A program made the translations under genes and the position numbers. Below, one piece after another: positions 37,179 through 46,642 of a DNA stretch of 64,000 nucleotides (positions are counted from its first letter, which is position 1; every line of letters starts with the position of its first letter). The stretch comes from Cellvibrio sp. 79 (lineage in GTDB: Bacteria; Pseudomonadota; Gammaproteobacteria; Pseudomonadales; Cellvibrionaceae), in contig MVDH01000001.1 in NCBI GenBank assembly GCA_003056245.1, forward strand, positions 1,302,716-1,366,715, in the 5' to 3' direction. The notes under the pieces are model-generated. The model saw only the letters and a list, made by a program, of their open reading frames with translations, did not search any database and had not been told where the DNA came from.

Positions 37179-37763
37179 GTGAGCGCAGTCATGGAATACA
37201 ATTTAATTTTCAAGGGCGAAGTTGAAGAGGGATTCGATATATCGATAACGAAGAAAAAGCTGGCAAATGCTTTTAAAGTTTCAGATGAGAAAGTCGAGGT
37301 TTTATTTTCTGGCCGACCTACAGTAATAAAAAAAGGGCTTTCTTTTGAATCCGGTATCAAGCTTCAACAGCAATTGCTGAATATTGGTGCCAAAACGGAC
37401 CTTGAACTTTCCGAGATAAAACAACCCCCCTCCATTTCCGCTAAACCATCGTCGAGAATTCCTCCGGTTGCTCCCCGTGCGAACCCTGTGAAAAAAGTAG
37501 AATTGGCGCTCCAGCCGGTGCAGGAAGTCGCACCCACTGTAGAAGAGAGTCCGGTAACAGAAATAGAGGCCAGCAAAGAATCGCGATTTAATTTTTCGCA
37601 GTTAGTGATTTTTTTTAAACGTACGTTGGTAATTATCTTTCTCCTGATAGGTATTGCATGTTTGGTAATTTATTCACCGCTTTCTGATCAGGTGATACGA
37701 ACAGGTTTCTTGCTGGGCGGCCTGCTGGTTTTTTTAAGCTATCGAATGCTTAGAAAGCAGTGA
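37179..37763 (+). CDS. Small membrane protein with an N-terminal stress-sensor-like domain
   Basis: A 194-residue protein of unknown function. The N-terminal 70 residues (YNLIFKGEVEEGFDISITKK, VLFSGRPTVIKKGL) resemble a small cytosolic domain that I associate with N-termini of DUF805-type membrane proteins in Pseudomonas; this match is from memory. A Pro/Glu linker follows. Two membrane segments then span about 140-165 (LVIIFLLIGIACLVIY) and 170-190. The start is GTG at 37179 with AAGGGG seven bases upstream. It ends 42 bases before the protease gene and is probably cotranscribed with it. Confidence 0.65.
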   Translation: MSAVMEYNLIFKGEVEEGFDISITKKKLANAFKVSDEKVEVLFSGRPTVIKKGLSFESGIKLQQQLLNIGAKTDLELSEIKQPPSISAKPSSRIPPVAPRANPVKKVELALQPVQEVAPTVEESPVTEIEASKESRFNFSQLVIFFKRTLVIIFLLIGIACLVIYSPLSDQVIRTGFLLGGLLVFLSYRMLRKQ

Positions 37764-37805
37764 TTTCTGTTGAAGATAATAACGTTGCGACAAAGGATGC
37801 TTTAC

Positions 37806-39731
37806 ATGCGTGGATTTTTTTTATACTGCTTTTTGATTGCTGTTTCACCCGTTATTCAAGCTGAAATTTATCAGTGGACTGATGAGGAAGGTAAAGTTCA
37901 CTTTGGTGAAAGGAAGGCAGCAAAAGATCAAAAAGATGCAACTAAAGTTGAAGTGCGGGACAAATACCTTATCAGGGATGTAGAAACGCTAAATGCTATC
38001 TATTATTCAAATTCGTCACCCCACCGGCTAATTGATTTCAACTCAATCAAATTGGCACTGCCTGATTCCGAACATATCAATGTCCGTATTGGTCGAATTA
38101 CTTGCGGCGATCCAATTGATTTATATTGGCAAAAAGGAATAGTGGATTTTATACATCCCGACATTATCAGAGGGAGCATTACAACCTTTAGCAAATTTGG
38201 TTATGCCGTGCGTAATGGTATTAAAGGCGGTGCATCAGCAGCCAGTTTGAATCTTGAGGCAGAAATTATTGATGTAAAAATGAATAAATGCCCGTCAGAA
38301 AAAAGCAGGGATATCACCCAGAATGCAACTTATCTGAAAATTAGGTGGAATTTATATGACCCTTTAGCAAAGAAATTATTGTATTCAACTGAAACTATGG
38401 GGTCGCACGATGCGCTAAGCGCAAGGGCCGTCAGGAATGGTGAGGCAATTAGTTTTGATGCTGCGTTAGCACTTGCTACTAATAACTTATTAGCAGACCC
38501 TGAATTTGCAAAAGTAATTGTACCTATCGACATGACAACCCTGGTTGAAAAGTTCGATGAGAAATTAATGATTCATATTAAATATGGATCTGGCGGAAGT
38601 TCGTTTAAAGAAAGTGCTGATAAATTAATGAGAAATGCCGTTATTGTAAAAACCAGAGATGGTTTTGGCAGCGGTGTTGTTATTAATAACGATGGTTATG
38701 TGCTGACAAATGCACATGTAGTGGGCGATGAAACAAGGTTTCACGTGCTTATCGGAGATAATACGCTCGGTGCTGTTTTGGTTCGCAAAGAATCTATTCG
38801 CGATGTAGCACTTATTAAAATTAGCGATAATTATTCGAAAATTGAAGGTGTGGACGTTGCCAAAAGTCAATCGAATGTAGGCGATGAGATATACATCATT
38901 GGGTCACCCTTGTCGTTGCAGCATAGTCAAACAACAACGAAGGGAATTGTCTCTGCATATAGAGATATGCAAGGTCTCCGGTACTTGCAAACAGATGCGA
39001 ATGTTAATCATGGTAGCTCGGGCGGCCCTGTGTTTAACGAACATGGTGAGCTAATTGCACTTACTGTGGCTGGCTTGTTAACAAAAGACGGTGCGGGCTT
39101 GGGAATTAATTATTTAATTCCTATTAGTGATGTGTTTCGTTTTTTAAATATAGCTGGCGATCAAAATAAAAGTGAGTTGGTAGCATCAACAGATGGATCG
39201 CTAAAATCAAAACTTACCAATGAAAATAAAGATGTGCCTTTAGCAGCGGTATATGGTGCGTTTGATACCGTATTGACCTGGTTGAATGCTCCTTTGTTCA
39301 CCATTGGTAATGTTGCGCAGACCAAACAACCTTCAAAAAATGAACCCTTGCCACAAGAATCCGGGTTGAGCCAATTACCCGATACGCTTAATGATCAAGC
39401 CGTACTTCGTGCCAAATTTGCAGATGCCCTTTCACGCGTGAGTCATTTGCGCACGCTTATTGCGATGTTTTACCAGGAACGTGAGGTGTGGCCGAGAAAT
39501 TTTAGTGATATCGGTGTGGATGGAGATAGCTTGAGTCATCCTGGTGTGATTGATTCAGTCAAAATGGATTTGAATGGTATTTTGCGTGTGAATTTTTCCG
39601 CAGAGGCATTTGGGCACGGGTACTATTTTGAATTGGTGCCAAGTGAGGAAACGAGTATGTCTATGGAGTGGGAGTGTGTAACAAACCTTGCTAAAAGTTT
39701 AAGGGCGGGGTCTTGTAAGGGGGACATATAA
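37806..39731 (+). CDS. Secreted trypsin-like serine protease with DUF4124 N-terminus
   Basis: A 641-residue exported protein. After the signal peptide comes a DUF4124 motif, EIYQWTDEEGKVHFGE, common in periplasmic proteins. A middle region of about 200 residues is unassigned. The trypsin/HtrA-like domain has the catalytic triad: His in VLTNAHVVGDE, Asp in IRDVALIKI and Ser in NHGSSGGPVFN. No PDZ follows. The C-terminal about 100 residues (LRTLIAMFYQEREVWPRNFS) look like the globular part of a type IV pilin. The ATG at 37806 is chosen because AAGGA precedes it and it begins the signal peptide; in-frame upstream starts exist. Probably paired with the preceding membrane gene. Confidence 0.8.
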   Translation: MRGFFLYCFLIAVSPVIQAEIYQWTDEEGKVHFGERKAAKDQKDATKVEVRDKYLIRDVETLNAIYYSNSSPHRLIDFNSIKLALPDSEHINVRIGRITCGDPIDLYWQKGIVDFIHPDIIRGSITTFSKFGYAVRNGIKGGASAASLNLEAEIIDVKMNKCPSEKSRDITQNATYLKIRWNLYDPLAKKLLYSTETMGSHDALSARAVRNGEAISFDAALALATNNLLADPEFAKVIVPIDMTTLVEKFDEKLMIHIKYGSGGSSFKESADKLMRNAVIVKTRDGFGSGVVINNDGYVLTNAHVVGDETRFHVLIGDNTLGAVLVRKESIRDVALIKISDNYSKIEGVDVAKSQSNVGDEIYIIGSPLSLQHSQTTTKGIVSAYRDMQGLRYLQTDANVNHGSSGGPVFNEHGELIALTVAGLLTKDGAGLGINYLIPISDVFRFLNIAGDQNKSELVASTDGSLKSKLTNENKDVPLAAVYGAFDTVLTWLNAPLFTIGNVAQTKQPSKNEPLPQESGLSQLPDTLNDQAVLRAKFADALSRVSHLRTLIAMFYQEREVWPRNFSDIGVDGDSLSHPGVIDSVKMDLNGILRVNFSAEAFGHGYYFELVPSEETSMSMEWECVTNLAKSLRAGSCKGDI

Positions 39732-39971
39732 CAACCAACTTGCGTGATAAGAATGGGCTTTCCTTGCTGTATTGTTCAATACTCCGGGGTAAGTCCTTCC
39801 TCCTGAGCTTGGGAATAAATCGAATAATTGGGCGCAATACCCAATAGTAATCTTACTTTGAATAGCTTAATTCCCCCTTGAATTCTCCCCTCTATGCCCC
39901 ATTTACCTTCCACTCGCCTGCAAAGGCTGTTTCCCCCGTAATTTCGTGCATGTAAATCAGGAGTTAAACAA

Positions 39972-41876
39972 ATGACCGTTGATGCCCGCAAAGAGACCCG
40001 TGGTTTCCAGACAGAAGCCAAGCAATTGCTGCATTTGATGATCCATTCATTGTATTCAAACAAGGAAATTTTCCTGCGTGAACTGGTTTCCAATGCCTCG
40101 GATGCGGCGGACAAGTTGCGTTTTGAAGCGGTTTCCAATGGCGATTTGTATGAAGGTGATACTGAATTAAAGATTCGTATCAGCTTTGATAAAGAGGCAA
40201 AAACGCTCACCATCAGCGACAATGGTATCGGTATGTCGCGCGATGAGGTGATTGAGAACCTGGGTACGATTGCTAAATCCGGCACCGCGCAATTTATGCA
40301 GAAGTTGTCGGGTGACCAGAAAAAAGACGCGCAATTAATTGGTCAATTCGGCGTAGGTTTCTATTCGGCATTTATCGTTGCTGATCGCGTTGTGGTGACT
40401 ACCCGTCGCGCTGGTGCGCCTGTTGATGAAGCGGTACGTTGGGAATGTTCCGGCGATGCAGAATTTACTGTTGAGTCAGTAGAAAAAGCCGGGCGCGGTA
40501 TGACTGTTGAATTGCATTTGAAAGATGACGCATTGGAATTTGCGGATCACTGGCGCTTGCGTTCCATCATCAAAAAATATTCTGATCACATCGCTATTCC
40601 TGTGGTTATGCAAAAGCAAACTCCAGCAGGTGAAGACGCAGAAAATGCAGAGCCGGAAGATGAAGTTATCAATACTGCAACTGCACTTTGGACTCGTTCA
40701 CGTTCTGATGTTACCGACGAAGAGTACAAAGAATTTTATAAGCACGTCAGCCACGATTTTACTGATCCATTGAGCTGGAGCCACAACCGTGTGGAAGGTA
40801 ATCTGGATTACACCAGTTTGCTTTATATTCCTGCGCGCGCGCCCTACGATTTGTATAACCGCGATGCATCGCGCGGTTTGAAATTGTATGTGCAACGCAC
40901 TTTTATTATGGACGACGCAGAACAATTCCTGCCGTTGTACCTGCGCTTTATCAAAGGGGTAGTGGACTCCAATGATCTGAGCCTGAACGTATCGCGCGAA
41001 ATTTTGCAGAAAGATCCTAACATCGATTCAATGCGTTCAGCGTTGACCAAGCGTGTGTTGGATATGCTGAGCAAAATGGCGAAAAGCGAGCCGGAAAATT
41101 ATGCTACTTTCTGGAAAGAATTTGGTCAGGTAATTAAAGAAGGTCCGGCAGAAGATTTTGCTAATCGCGAAAAAATTGCCAAGTTGTTGCGCTTTGCTTC
41201 TACCAACACCGAAACCGCCGAGCAAATCCACTCGCTTGATGATTATGTGGCGCGCATAAAGGAAGGTCAGGAAAAAATTTATTACATCGCGGCAGAAAAT
41301 TTCAATACTGCTAAAAGCAGTCCGCATTTGGAAGTGTTCCGTAAGAAGGGTATTGAAGTGTTGTTGCTTTCGGATCGTGTTGATGAATGGTTGATGAGCC
41401 ATTTGCAAGAGTTCGAAGGCAAGAGCTTCCAGGATGTGGGTAAAGGCGAATTGGATCTGGGTAAACTGGATTCCGAAGAGGAAAAACAAGCGCAGGAAAA
41501 AGTGGCTGAACAACTCAAGCCATTGCTTGAGCGTGTGAAGACTGCATTGGGTGAAGAGGTTTCCGAGGTGCGCATTACCCATCGTTTAACTGATTCACCG
41601 GCGTGTGTGGTAGTGGGCCAATTCGATATGGGGGCGCAAATGCGCCGTATCCTGGAATCCGCAGGTCAAAAGGTACCGGATGCAAAACCCATTTTTGAAT
41701 TGAATCCGGAACATCCATTGGTTAAGAAGCTTGAAACAGAAGCTAACGATAGCCGCTTCGGCGATCTCGCGCATATCCTGTTTGATCAGGCGAATCTTGC
41801 TGAGGGTGCGCAATTGCAAGACCCTGCAGCTTATGTGCAGCGTTTGAACAAGTTGCTGCTGGAATTGAGCAACTAG
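39972..41876 (+). CDS. htpG: Molecular chaperone HtpG (Hsp90)
   Basis: A 634-residue cytosolic ATP-dependent chaperone. The GHKL ATPase domain has [20 protein letters not shown] (motif core ELVSNASDA), [12 protein letters not shown], and [18 protein letters not shown]. The middle domain has [22 protein letters not shown] and [12 protein letters not shown]. The C-terminal dimerisation domain ends [11 protein letters not shown]. Length matches E. coli HtpG (624). CAGGAG precedes the ATG, and a strong terminator follows. No obvious heat-shock promoter was confirmed in the 240-base upstream gap. Confidence 0.97.
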   Translation: MTVDARKETRGFQTEAKQLLHLMIHSLYSNKEIFLRELVSNASDAADKLRFEAVSNGDLYEGDTELKIRISFDKEAKTLTISDNGIGMSRDEVIENLGTIAKSGTAQFMQKLSGDQKKDAQLIGQFGVGFYSAFIVADRVVVTTRRAGAPVDEAVRWECSGDAEFTVESVEKAGRGMTVELHLKDDALEFADHWRLRSIIKKYSDHIAIPVVMQKQTPAGEDAENAEPEDEVINTATALWTRSRSDVTDEEYKEFYKHVSHDFTDPLSWSHNRVEGNLDYTSLLYIPARAPYDLYNRDASRGLKLYVQRTFIMDDAEQFLPLYLRFIKGVVDSNDLSLNVSREILQKDPNIDSMRSALTKRVLDMLSKMAKSEPENYATFWKEFGQVIKEGPAEDFANREKIAKLLRFASTNTETAEQIHSLDDYVARIKEGQEKIYYIAAENFNTAKSSPHLEVFRKKGIEVLLLSDRVDEWLMSHLQEFEGKSFQDVGKGELDLGKLDSEEEKQAQEKVAEQLKPLLERVKTALGEEVSEVRITHRLTDSPACVVVGQFDMGAQMRRILESAGQKVPDAKPIFELNPEHPLVKKLETEANDSRFGDLAHILFDQANLAEGAQLQDPAAYVQRLNKLLLELSN

Positions 41877-41919
41877 GTATTAGCTGCTAAGGCCATTTTC
41901 GGCTTTGTAGTGTTATTCA

Positions 41920-41960
41920 AAATGACCTTGCTATAATCAGGCAAGGTCATTTTTTTTTGC
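41920..41960 (+). terminator. Terminator of htpG
   Basis: Stem AAATGACCTTGC / GCAAGGTCATTT with loop TATAATCAG and a run of T. Confidence 0.9.
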
Positions 41961-42013
41961 CCATCAATTTTTACCCACTCACTACAGTGCACGATTTATA
42001 AGGTGTAGGTTTT

Positions 42014-42478
42014 ATGGAATACAAAGAAATCAGTTTGCCTGCTGCAAAATCCATCGCGTTGGTTGCGCACGATAATAAAAAGAAAGATTTGCTGGGTTGG
42101 TGTCAGAAGCATCGCGCCGATTTGCAAAAGCATACTCTTTATGCGACTGGCACTACCGGTACGCTCATTGAAAAAGAGGCTGGTCTCGCGATTAATAAAT
42201 TGATTTCCGGCCCGATGGGTGGAGATCAGCAAGTTGGTGCGCTGATCACGGAAGGCAAAGTGGATATGCTGATTTTTTTCTGGGACCCATTTGAACCGAT
42301 GCCGCATGATCCGGATGTAAAAGCGTTGTTGCGCATTGCTGCCGTATGGAATATTCCCATTGCTTGTAATCAAAGTTCGGCGGATTTTATTGTGGCATCA
42401 CCATTATTTAATCTTGAGTCCAGTCATTCAGTTCCCGATTACGCGGCTTACATGGCCAAACGTTCACAAGCTACTTAA
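42014..42478 (+). CDS. mgsA: Methylglyoxal synthase
   Basis: A 154-residue enzyme converting dihydroxyacetone phosphate to methylglyoxal and phosphate, a glycolytic overflow bypass. Motifs are [27 protein letters not shown] and [14 protein letters not shown], the last with the catalytic Asp; [15 protein letters not shown] follows. Length matches E. coli MgsA (152). AAGGTGTAGG precedes the ATG. It lies 14 bases before the phosphoribosyltransferase gene and may be cotranscribed with it. Confidence 0.96.
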   Translation: MEYKEISLPAAKSIALVAHDNKKKDLLGWCQKHRADLQKHTLYATGTTGTLIEKEAGLAINKLISGPMGGDQQVGALITEGKVDMLIFFWDPFEPMPHDPDVKALLRIAAVWNIPIACNQSSADFIVASPLFNLESSHSVPDYAAYMAKRSQAT

Positions 42479-42492
42479 TTTATAGGCCGATT

Positions 42493-43038
42493 ATGGACCT
42501 CAATAAACTCCAGCAAATTTATGATAATGCAGAATGTATTTACTCTTTGCAGGAAGTCGAAACGGCGTTGGATGGGTTGGTCGCGCCATTGACAGAAAAC
42601 CTCGAGCATAAAAATCCGTTGGTGTTGGGCGTGATGAATGGCAGCCTGGCAACGCTGGGGTATTTATTGCCGCGATTAAATTTTTTACTCGAAATTGATT
42701 ACGTGCATGCAACCCGCTATCAAGGTGCCCTACAAGGAAATACGCTGGTGTGGAAACGCAAGCCGGAAATTACGTTGGCTGAGCGGCATATTTTGTTGGT
42801 AGATGATTTGCTGGATCAGGGGATTACACTCAAGGCAATCGTTGATCATTGTTTGCAGGATGGCGCGTTGAGCGTAAGTATTGCTGTGCTGGGTACTAAA
42901 AGGATTGCGGGATACACAGCACCGATTGCGGCCCATTACAGCGCGTTGGATATTCCCGATAAGTATGTATTCGGTTTCGGGATGGATTATCACAATTACT
43001 GGCGCAATGCGCCGGGCATTTTTGCTTGCAAGGAATAG
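42493..43038 (+). CDS. hpt: Hypoxanthine-guanine phosphoribosyltransferase
   Basis: A 181-residue purine-salvage enzyme using PRPP. The PRPP loop is HILLVDDLLDQGITLK. VLGVMNGSLATLGYLLPRL contains the pyrophosphate loop, and DKYVFGFGMDYHNYWRN is the C-terminal purine-pocket region of this family. It is followed after only three bases by the methylthioinosine phosphorylase. This suggests a two-step pathway in which the phosphorylase releases hypoxanthine and this enzyme converts it to IMP. Confidence 0.92.
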   Translation: MDLNKLQQIYDNAECIYSLQEVETALDGLVAPLTENLEHKNPLVLGVMNGSLATLGYLLPRLNFLLEIDYVHATRYQGALQGNTLVWKRKPEITLAERHILLVDDLLDQGITLKAIVDHCLQDGALSVSIAVLGTKRIAGYTAPIAAHYSALDIPDKYVFGFGMDYHNYWRNAPGIFACKE

Positions 43039-43041
43039 CAC

Positions 43042-43779
43042 ATGCTCGCAATTATTGGTGGTTCCGGGTTAAACCAATTCCCTGAATTGGAAATTATTGA
43101 GGAACGTTTTTTGTCGACGCCTTATGGCGATTGTTCAGCACCGCTCACGTTTGCCCGCATTGAAAACAAGTCGCTAATTTTTCTTCCCCGCCATGGCAAA
43201 GGCCATAAACTGCCTCCGCATTTAATCAATTACCGGGCAAACATCTGGGCGTTAAAAGAAGTTGGTATTACGCAAATTCTTGCGATTAACGCAGTCGGCG
43301 GGATGAGTGAAGGAATGGGCCCGGGGACGTTTGTAGTACCGCATCAGGTAATCGATTACACCTGGGGGCGTGAGCAAAGTTTTAATTTTTTATTAGATGG
43401 TTATATTAACCATATCGATTTCACCCATCCGTATAGCTCGCGTTTGCGTGAGTGCCTTATAAACTCTTTAGCAAATGCCGGGTTACCATTTCATGGAAAG
43501 GGAGTTTATGGTTGCACGCAAGGCCCGCGTTTGGAAACGGCGGCGGAAATCCAGCGCCTGATTCGTGACGGTTGTGATTTGGTTGGAATGACAGCAATGC
43601 CAGAAGCGGCGCTAGCTCGTGAACTCGATGTGGAATATGCAGCGTTGTGTCTTGTCGTTAATTGGGCGGCGGGACTCGCGAATTGCGAACTCGTTGTTGA
43701 TGAAATGATGAAGATCCTCACTTCAGGTATGAATAATATTAAGAAAACTATTTTCATATTTGCAAAAACTACAAATTGA
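43042..43779 (+). CDS. S-methyl-5'-thioinosine phosphorylase (MTAP/PNP family)
   Basis: A 245-residue nucleoside phosphorylase. It opens LAIIGGSGLNQFP; FLPRHGKGHKLPPHLINYRAN and AINAVGGMSEGMGPG bind phosphate, and GPRLETAAEIQRL and GCDLVGMTAMPEAALARE line the nucleoside site. These match the P. aeruginosa PA3004 type, which acts on methylthioinosine rather than methylthioadenosine; the assignment is by resemblance and context with hpt. AAGGA lies in the end of hpt. In Pseudomonas this gene precedes csiV and mfd, whereas here about 16 kb intervene. Confidence 0.88.
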   Translation: MLAIIGGSGLNQFPELEIIEERFLSTPYGDCSAPLTFARIENKSLIFLPRHGKGHKLPPHLINYRANIWALKEVGITQILAINAVGGMSEGMGPGTFVVPHQVIDYTWGREQSFNFLLDGYINHIDFTHPYSSRLRECLINSLANAGLPFHGKGVYGCTQGPRLETAAEIQRLIRDGCDLVGMTAMPEAALARELDVEYAALCLVVNWAAGLANCELVVDEMMKILTSGMNNIKKTIFIFAKTTN

Positions 43780-43968
43780 TTGAAGAAGCAACAAAAAAAT
43801 CACCTCTTATTTCCAAGTTTTGTTAATATCTGTTAACTCGGGTGTTCTGGTTCTATTTCTTAATACCCGTTAGTTTTGGATAGCTGCTGGCCTGCTGTGC
43901 TGGCGATCAACGGATGAGACAAACCGAGCAAATAACAATAAAGCATCAAGGCTGTAGAGGTGTTTCAT

Positions 43969-44187
43969 ATGACGACAGATCGTGAGATTGGCACTGTTAA
44001 ATGGTTTAATAACGTGCGTGGATATGGCTTTATAACCAGAGGAGAAGGAGGCGAGGATATTTTTGTTCATTACCGAAATATCCGTGCGGAAGGTTACCGC
44101 TCTCTTGCTGAAGGTCAGAATGTGGAGTTTCAGCTGCAAAAAGGCGATAAAGGTTTACAGGCAGAAGATGTAGTTTTGCTGGGTTAA
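43969..44187 (+). CDS. Cold-shock domain protein
   Basis: A 72-residue single cold-shock domain. RNP1 is VRGYGFITRG (usually KGFGFI) and RNP2 is DIFVHYRNI. It begins with IGTVKWFNN, as in Csp proteins. The ATG at 43969 has AGAGG eight bases upstream; a GTG nine bases earlier is less likely. The variant RNP1 and the phrase RAEGYRSLAEGQNVEFQL resemble CspD-like paralogues. It lies at the edge of the secondary-metabolite cluster; no link is shown. Confidence 0.9.
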   Translation: MTTDREIGTVKWFNNVRGYGFITRGEGGEDIFVHYRNIRAEGYRSLAEGQNVEFQLQKGDKGLQAEDVVLLG

Positions 44188-44413
44188 AACTCTCCGATAG
44201 TGATGCAATAAAACCCGGTCACCAGTAGTACAATTCATCGATATCTGTTTTAACTCAATAGCGATTTTCTCGTACGGGAAAGTTACTTTAGCTAAAACCA
44301 ATGCCGACAAGTCGCACTACTGTTTGACCGGAGTTCTCCGAATTTTTCCTCTCAAAATATCTGCATATCATTTTTAAATGAATGCAATGTTTGCTTCATA
44401 GTGTTTTCGTTTT

Positions 44414-45157
44414 TCAGGCAATTGATACTTTCCCAAAATGTTCGCTAACCGTAGCTAGATGTTGTGTTATGTAATTGAGTAATTCATCTCTATGGCTTCG
44501 CATAAAAAAATGTTCGCCGTTTACTTCGTGATAAAACACGTTGCCCTGGCAGAGTTCTCCCCAACGTTTTGCGGTATGAGATGGAACATGAGGATCATTC
44601 GCCCCATAAATAATATGGGTGGGGCAGGTTAAGTCTTGCGGTTGCGCATGGTAGGTGTCCAGTAATTTAAAATCGGCGCGCATCATTGCGATAATAAGTG
44701 CACGCATTTCCGGATCTTGCAGTAGCCTTTCATCTATACCTCCAAGTGTTTTAATTTCTTCAACCAGCTGCGCATCATCATACACATGACGTTGCTTTCT
44801 GTTTATTTGTGGTGGCCTTGACGCGCACAAAAATAGTGCCAGTGGTGTTTGGTCGAGATAGCGCAAAGTTTCATACGCGATAGCACCGCCCATACTGTAG
44901 CCAAGCAGGGCAAAAGGTTTGTCTGCACCGGCATTTATGTCTGCGGCGATGGCTTTGGCCATTGCTGTGCAATTATCAATGGGAGGCTCCATAAAACGTT
45001 CTGACCGACCAGGATATTGCACTGCAACAACTTCAATACTGCTTGATGTCAGGTTGTGCCAGGAAGAAAAAATTTGCGCATTTCCACCTGCATAGGGAAA
45101 ACAATACAGTCGCAAAGGAGCTTGGGGTTTTGGGTGTCTTAAGGGGGTGGATAACAT
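44414..45157 (-). CDS. Type II thioesterase of the PKS-NRPS cluster
   Basis: A 247-residue alpha/beta hydrolase. Type II thioesterases clear misprimed or stalled acyl groups from carrier-protein arms. The N-terminal signature is LRLYCFPYAGGNAQIFSSW. The nucleophile is in LLGYSMGGAIAYE, the Asp in YGANDPHVP, and the His in GEHFFMRSH. AAGGAG precedes the ATG. It is divergent from the hydroxylase-PKS operon and separated by a 434-base AT-rich region. This editing enzyme is not a standard member of PTM clusters described in Streptomyces or Lysobacter, to my knowledge. Confidence 0.9.
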   Translation of the reverse strand: MLSTPLRHPKPQAPLRLYCFPYAGGNAQIFSSWHNLTSSSIEVVAVQYPGRSERFMEPPIDNCTAMAKAIAADINAGADKPFALLGYSMGGAIAYETLRYLDQTPLALFLCASRPPQINRKQRHVYDDAQLVEEIKTLGGIDERLLQDPEMRALIIAMMRADFKLLDTYHAQPQDLTCPTHIIYGANDPHVPSHTAKRWGELCQGNVFYHEVNGEHFFMRSHRDELLNYITQHLATVSEHFGKVSIA

Positions 45158-45591
45158 AATTAGTCTCCTTGCTAATTATTTTTGATAATCCTTCATATCA
45201 AAAAAAATATCAAAATAAATTTTAAATAATTATTTTATTGTCGTCAGTAGTACTGTTTTTTTGTGAAAAACTTCATGGGTAACTTTAGTAATTATTGTTT
45301 TATATGACAGAATTTCTTTGATGGTCATCGGGGAAATTACTGTTTTTATAATTTATTTTTTCTAAATAAAAACAAAAAATTTTAAAAAATTAGTTTTTTT
45401 GATGATTAAAATGTCATTGACTTTTTAAATGACACAATTTTTCAGGTTGTCTTGTTAATGAAATAAAACGTATCTAGTATCGCCTCGATTGTTGTTGGTG
45501 GGGTGTAAATTTTCCTGCTAATAAAATTTGTGTTTCTGATGAGTTCATATTTTTATTGTGAATTTAAAACAGTAGCCAAGGAGGAGTTTTC
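45158..45591. promoter_or_regulatory. AT-rich divergent regulatory region of the PTM cluster
   Basis: A 434-base gap between thioesterase and hydroxylase, far richer in A and T than the genes around it. A promoter candidate for the plus operon is TTGTTA (45452-45457), 17 bases, TAGTAT (45475-45480). A 7-bp dyad, TGTCATT and AATGACA with 9 bases between (45412-45434), lies just upstream of it, in the position of an activator site. ATGACA also occurs at 45304. AGGAGG at 45580-45585 is the ribosome-binding site of the hydroxylase. No gene is seen. Confidence 0.45.
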
Positions 45592-46572
45592 ATGACTGAT
45601 ATGTTTAATAACGAACAGGTGATGTCAGCAGAATCTTCTGCCGCAACACCCGTTGCTTATGTTTCATCTCTTGGTGTTGCAAATGATTCTTCGGTGGATT
45701 TAACGCAACAGTCTAATAGCCTGCAAACCAATAACTTGCAAAAAACGCTTGAGTGGATGTGTTATCCATTGCTTTGGTTGATTGCTTCAACAGCTGTGTG
45801 GGCAACATTTACCTATGAGCTGGAATTTGGCTTGGTAAATGTGCTTTTTTTATTTTTTGTCATTGCTTACCTCGCATTATTCGAACGTTTGATTCCTTAC
45901 GATGTGACATGGCAAGCCACAAAAAAAGAATGGCTACGCGATGGAGCTTATCTTTTTATTACGATGATGGGCGGTGCACTTTCTATTGCGGCCATATTTG
46001 CCGTGGCAAGTTTGGTTTCACCCAAAACCCCGAGTTTGCCATTGGGTTTGGAAATCGTATTGGCAATTTTATTTATTTCATTTGGGTCGTATGTCTTCCA
46101 TCGCCTGGGGCACGATTGGCCCTGGTTATGGCGCTTTCACGGTATTCATCATGCTGAAGCCAAAGTAAATGTCGGTAATAATTCGGTTAACCATATTTTT
46201 GATGTATGGGGGCGTCGTTTTGTCGCGCAGTTACCGTTGATTTTTATTGGCATTAGCCAGGAGTCACTCTTTGTCGTCAGCATCTTTAACACGCTGCAGG
46301 GATATTTTGTGCACGCGAATATAAATGTTCGTTTGGGGCGGTTGAATTATTTTATTGGTAGTCCCGAACAACATCGCTTGCATCACAGCGTAGATATTAA
46401 AGAGGCCGGGCACTTTTGCGTCGATGTCACTTTGTGGGATTGGCTCTTCGGTAGTTATTTCTGGCGCAAAGGGCGCAAGCCTGACGCTGTAGGAATAAAA
46501 AATCCTGCGCGATTTCCTCCACCCGAAGCAATTCTCAAATGTTTCATTCATCCGTTTAAAAAACCGAAATAA
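45592..46572 (+). CDS. Sterol desaturase / fatty-acid hydroxylase family protein, putative PTM C-3 hydroxylase
   Basis: A 326-residue membrane di-iron enzyme (PF04116 type). Histidine clusters are HRLGHDWPWLWRFHGIHHAE, then NHIFD, and HRLHHSVDIKEAGHF. Four to five hydrophobic segments span about 50-270. The N-terminal 45 residues are polar and Ser/Gln rich. In HSAF and frontalamide clusters the homologous gene stands directly upstream of the PKS-NRPS and hydroxylates C-3 of the macrolactam; the same role is inferred here. A strong AGGAGG precedes the ATG, and the PKS-NRPS starts 70 bases after the stop. Confidence 0.88.
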   Translation: MTDMFNNEQVMSAESSAATPVAYVSSLGVANDSSVDLTQQSNSLQTNNLQKTLEWMCYPLLWLIASTAVWATFTYELEFGLVNVLFLFFVIAYLALFERLIPYDVTWQATKKEWLRDGAYLFITMMGGALSIAAIFAVASLVSPKTPSLPLGLEIVLAILFISFGSYVFHRLGHDWPWLWRFHGIHHAEAKVNVGNNSVNHIFDVWGRRFVAQLPLIFIGISQESLFVVSIFNTLQGYFVHANINVRLGRLNYFIGSPEQHRLHHSVDIKEAGHFCVDVTLWDWLFGSYFWRKGRKPDAVGIKNPARFPPPEAILKCFIHPFKKPK

Positions 46573-46642
46573 TTTTTTCACCAGCATTTCACCAGGGCGT
46601 AACAGCCCTTGACCAACTATTGTCTAAAATCAGGGGATTTGT

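Noticed and set aside
41037..41582. 181-aa minus-strand frame within htpG
   Set aside because: Phe/Leu-rich antisense of a highly charged HtpG region.
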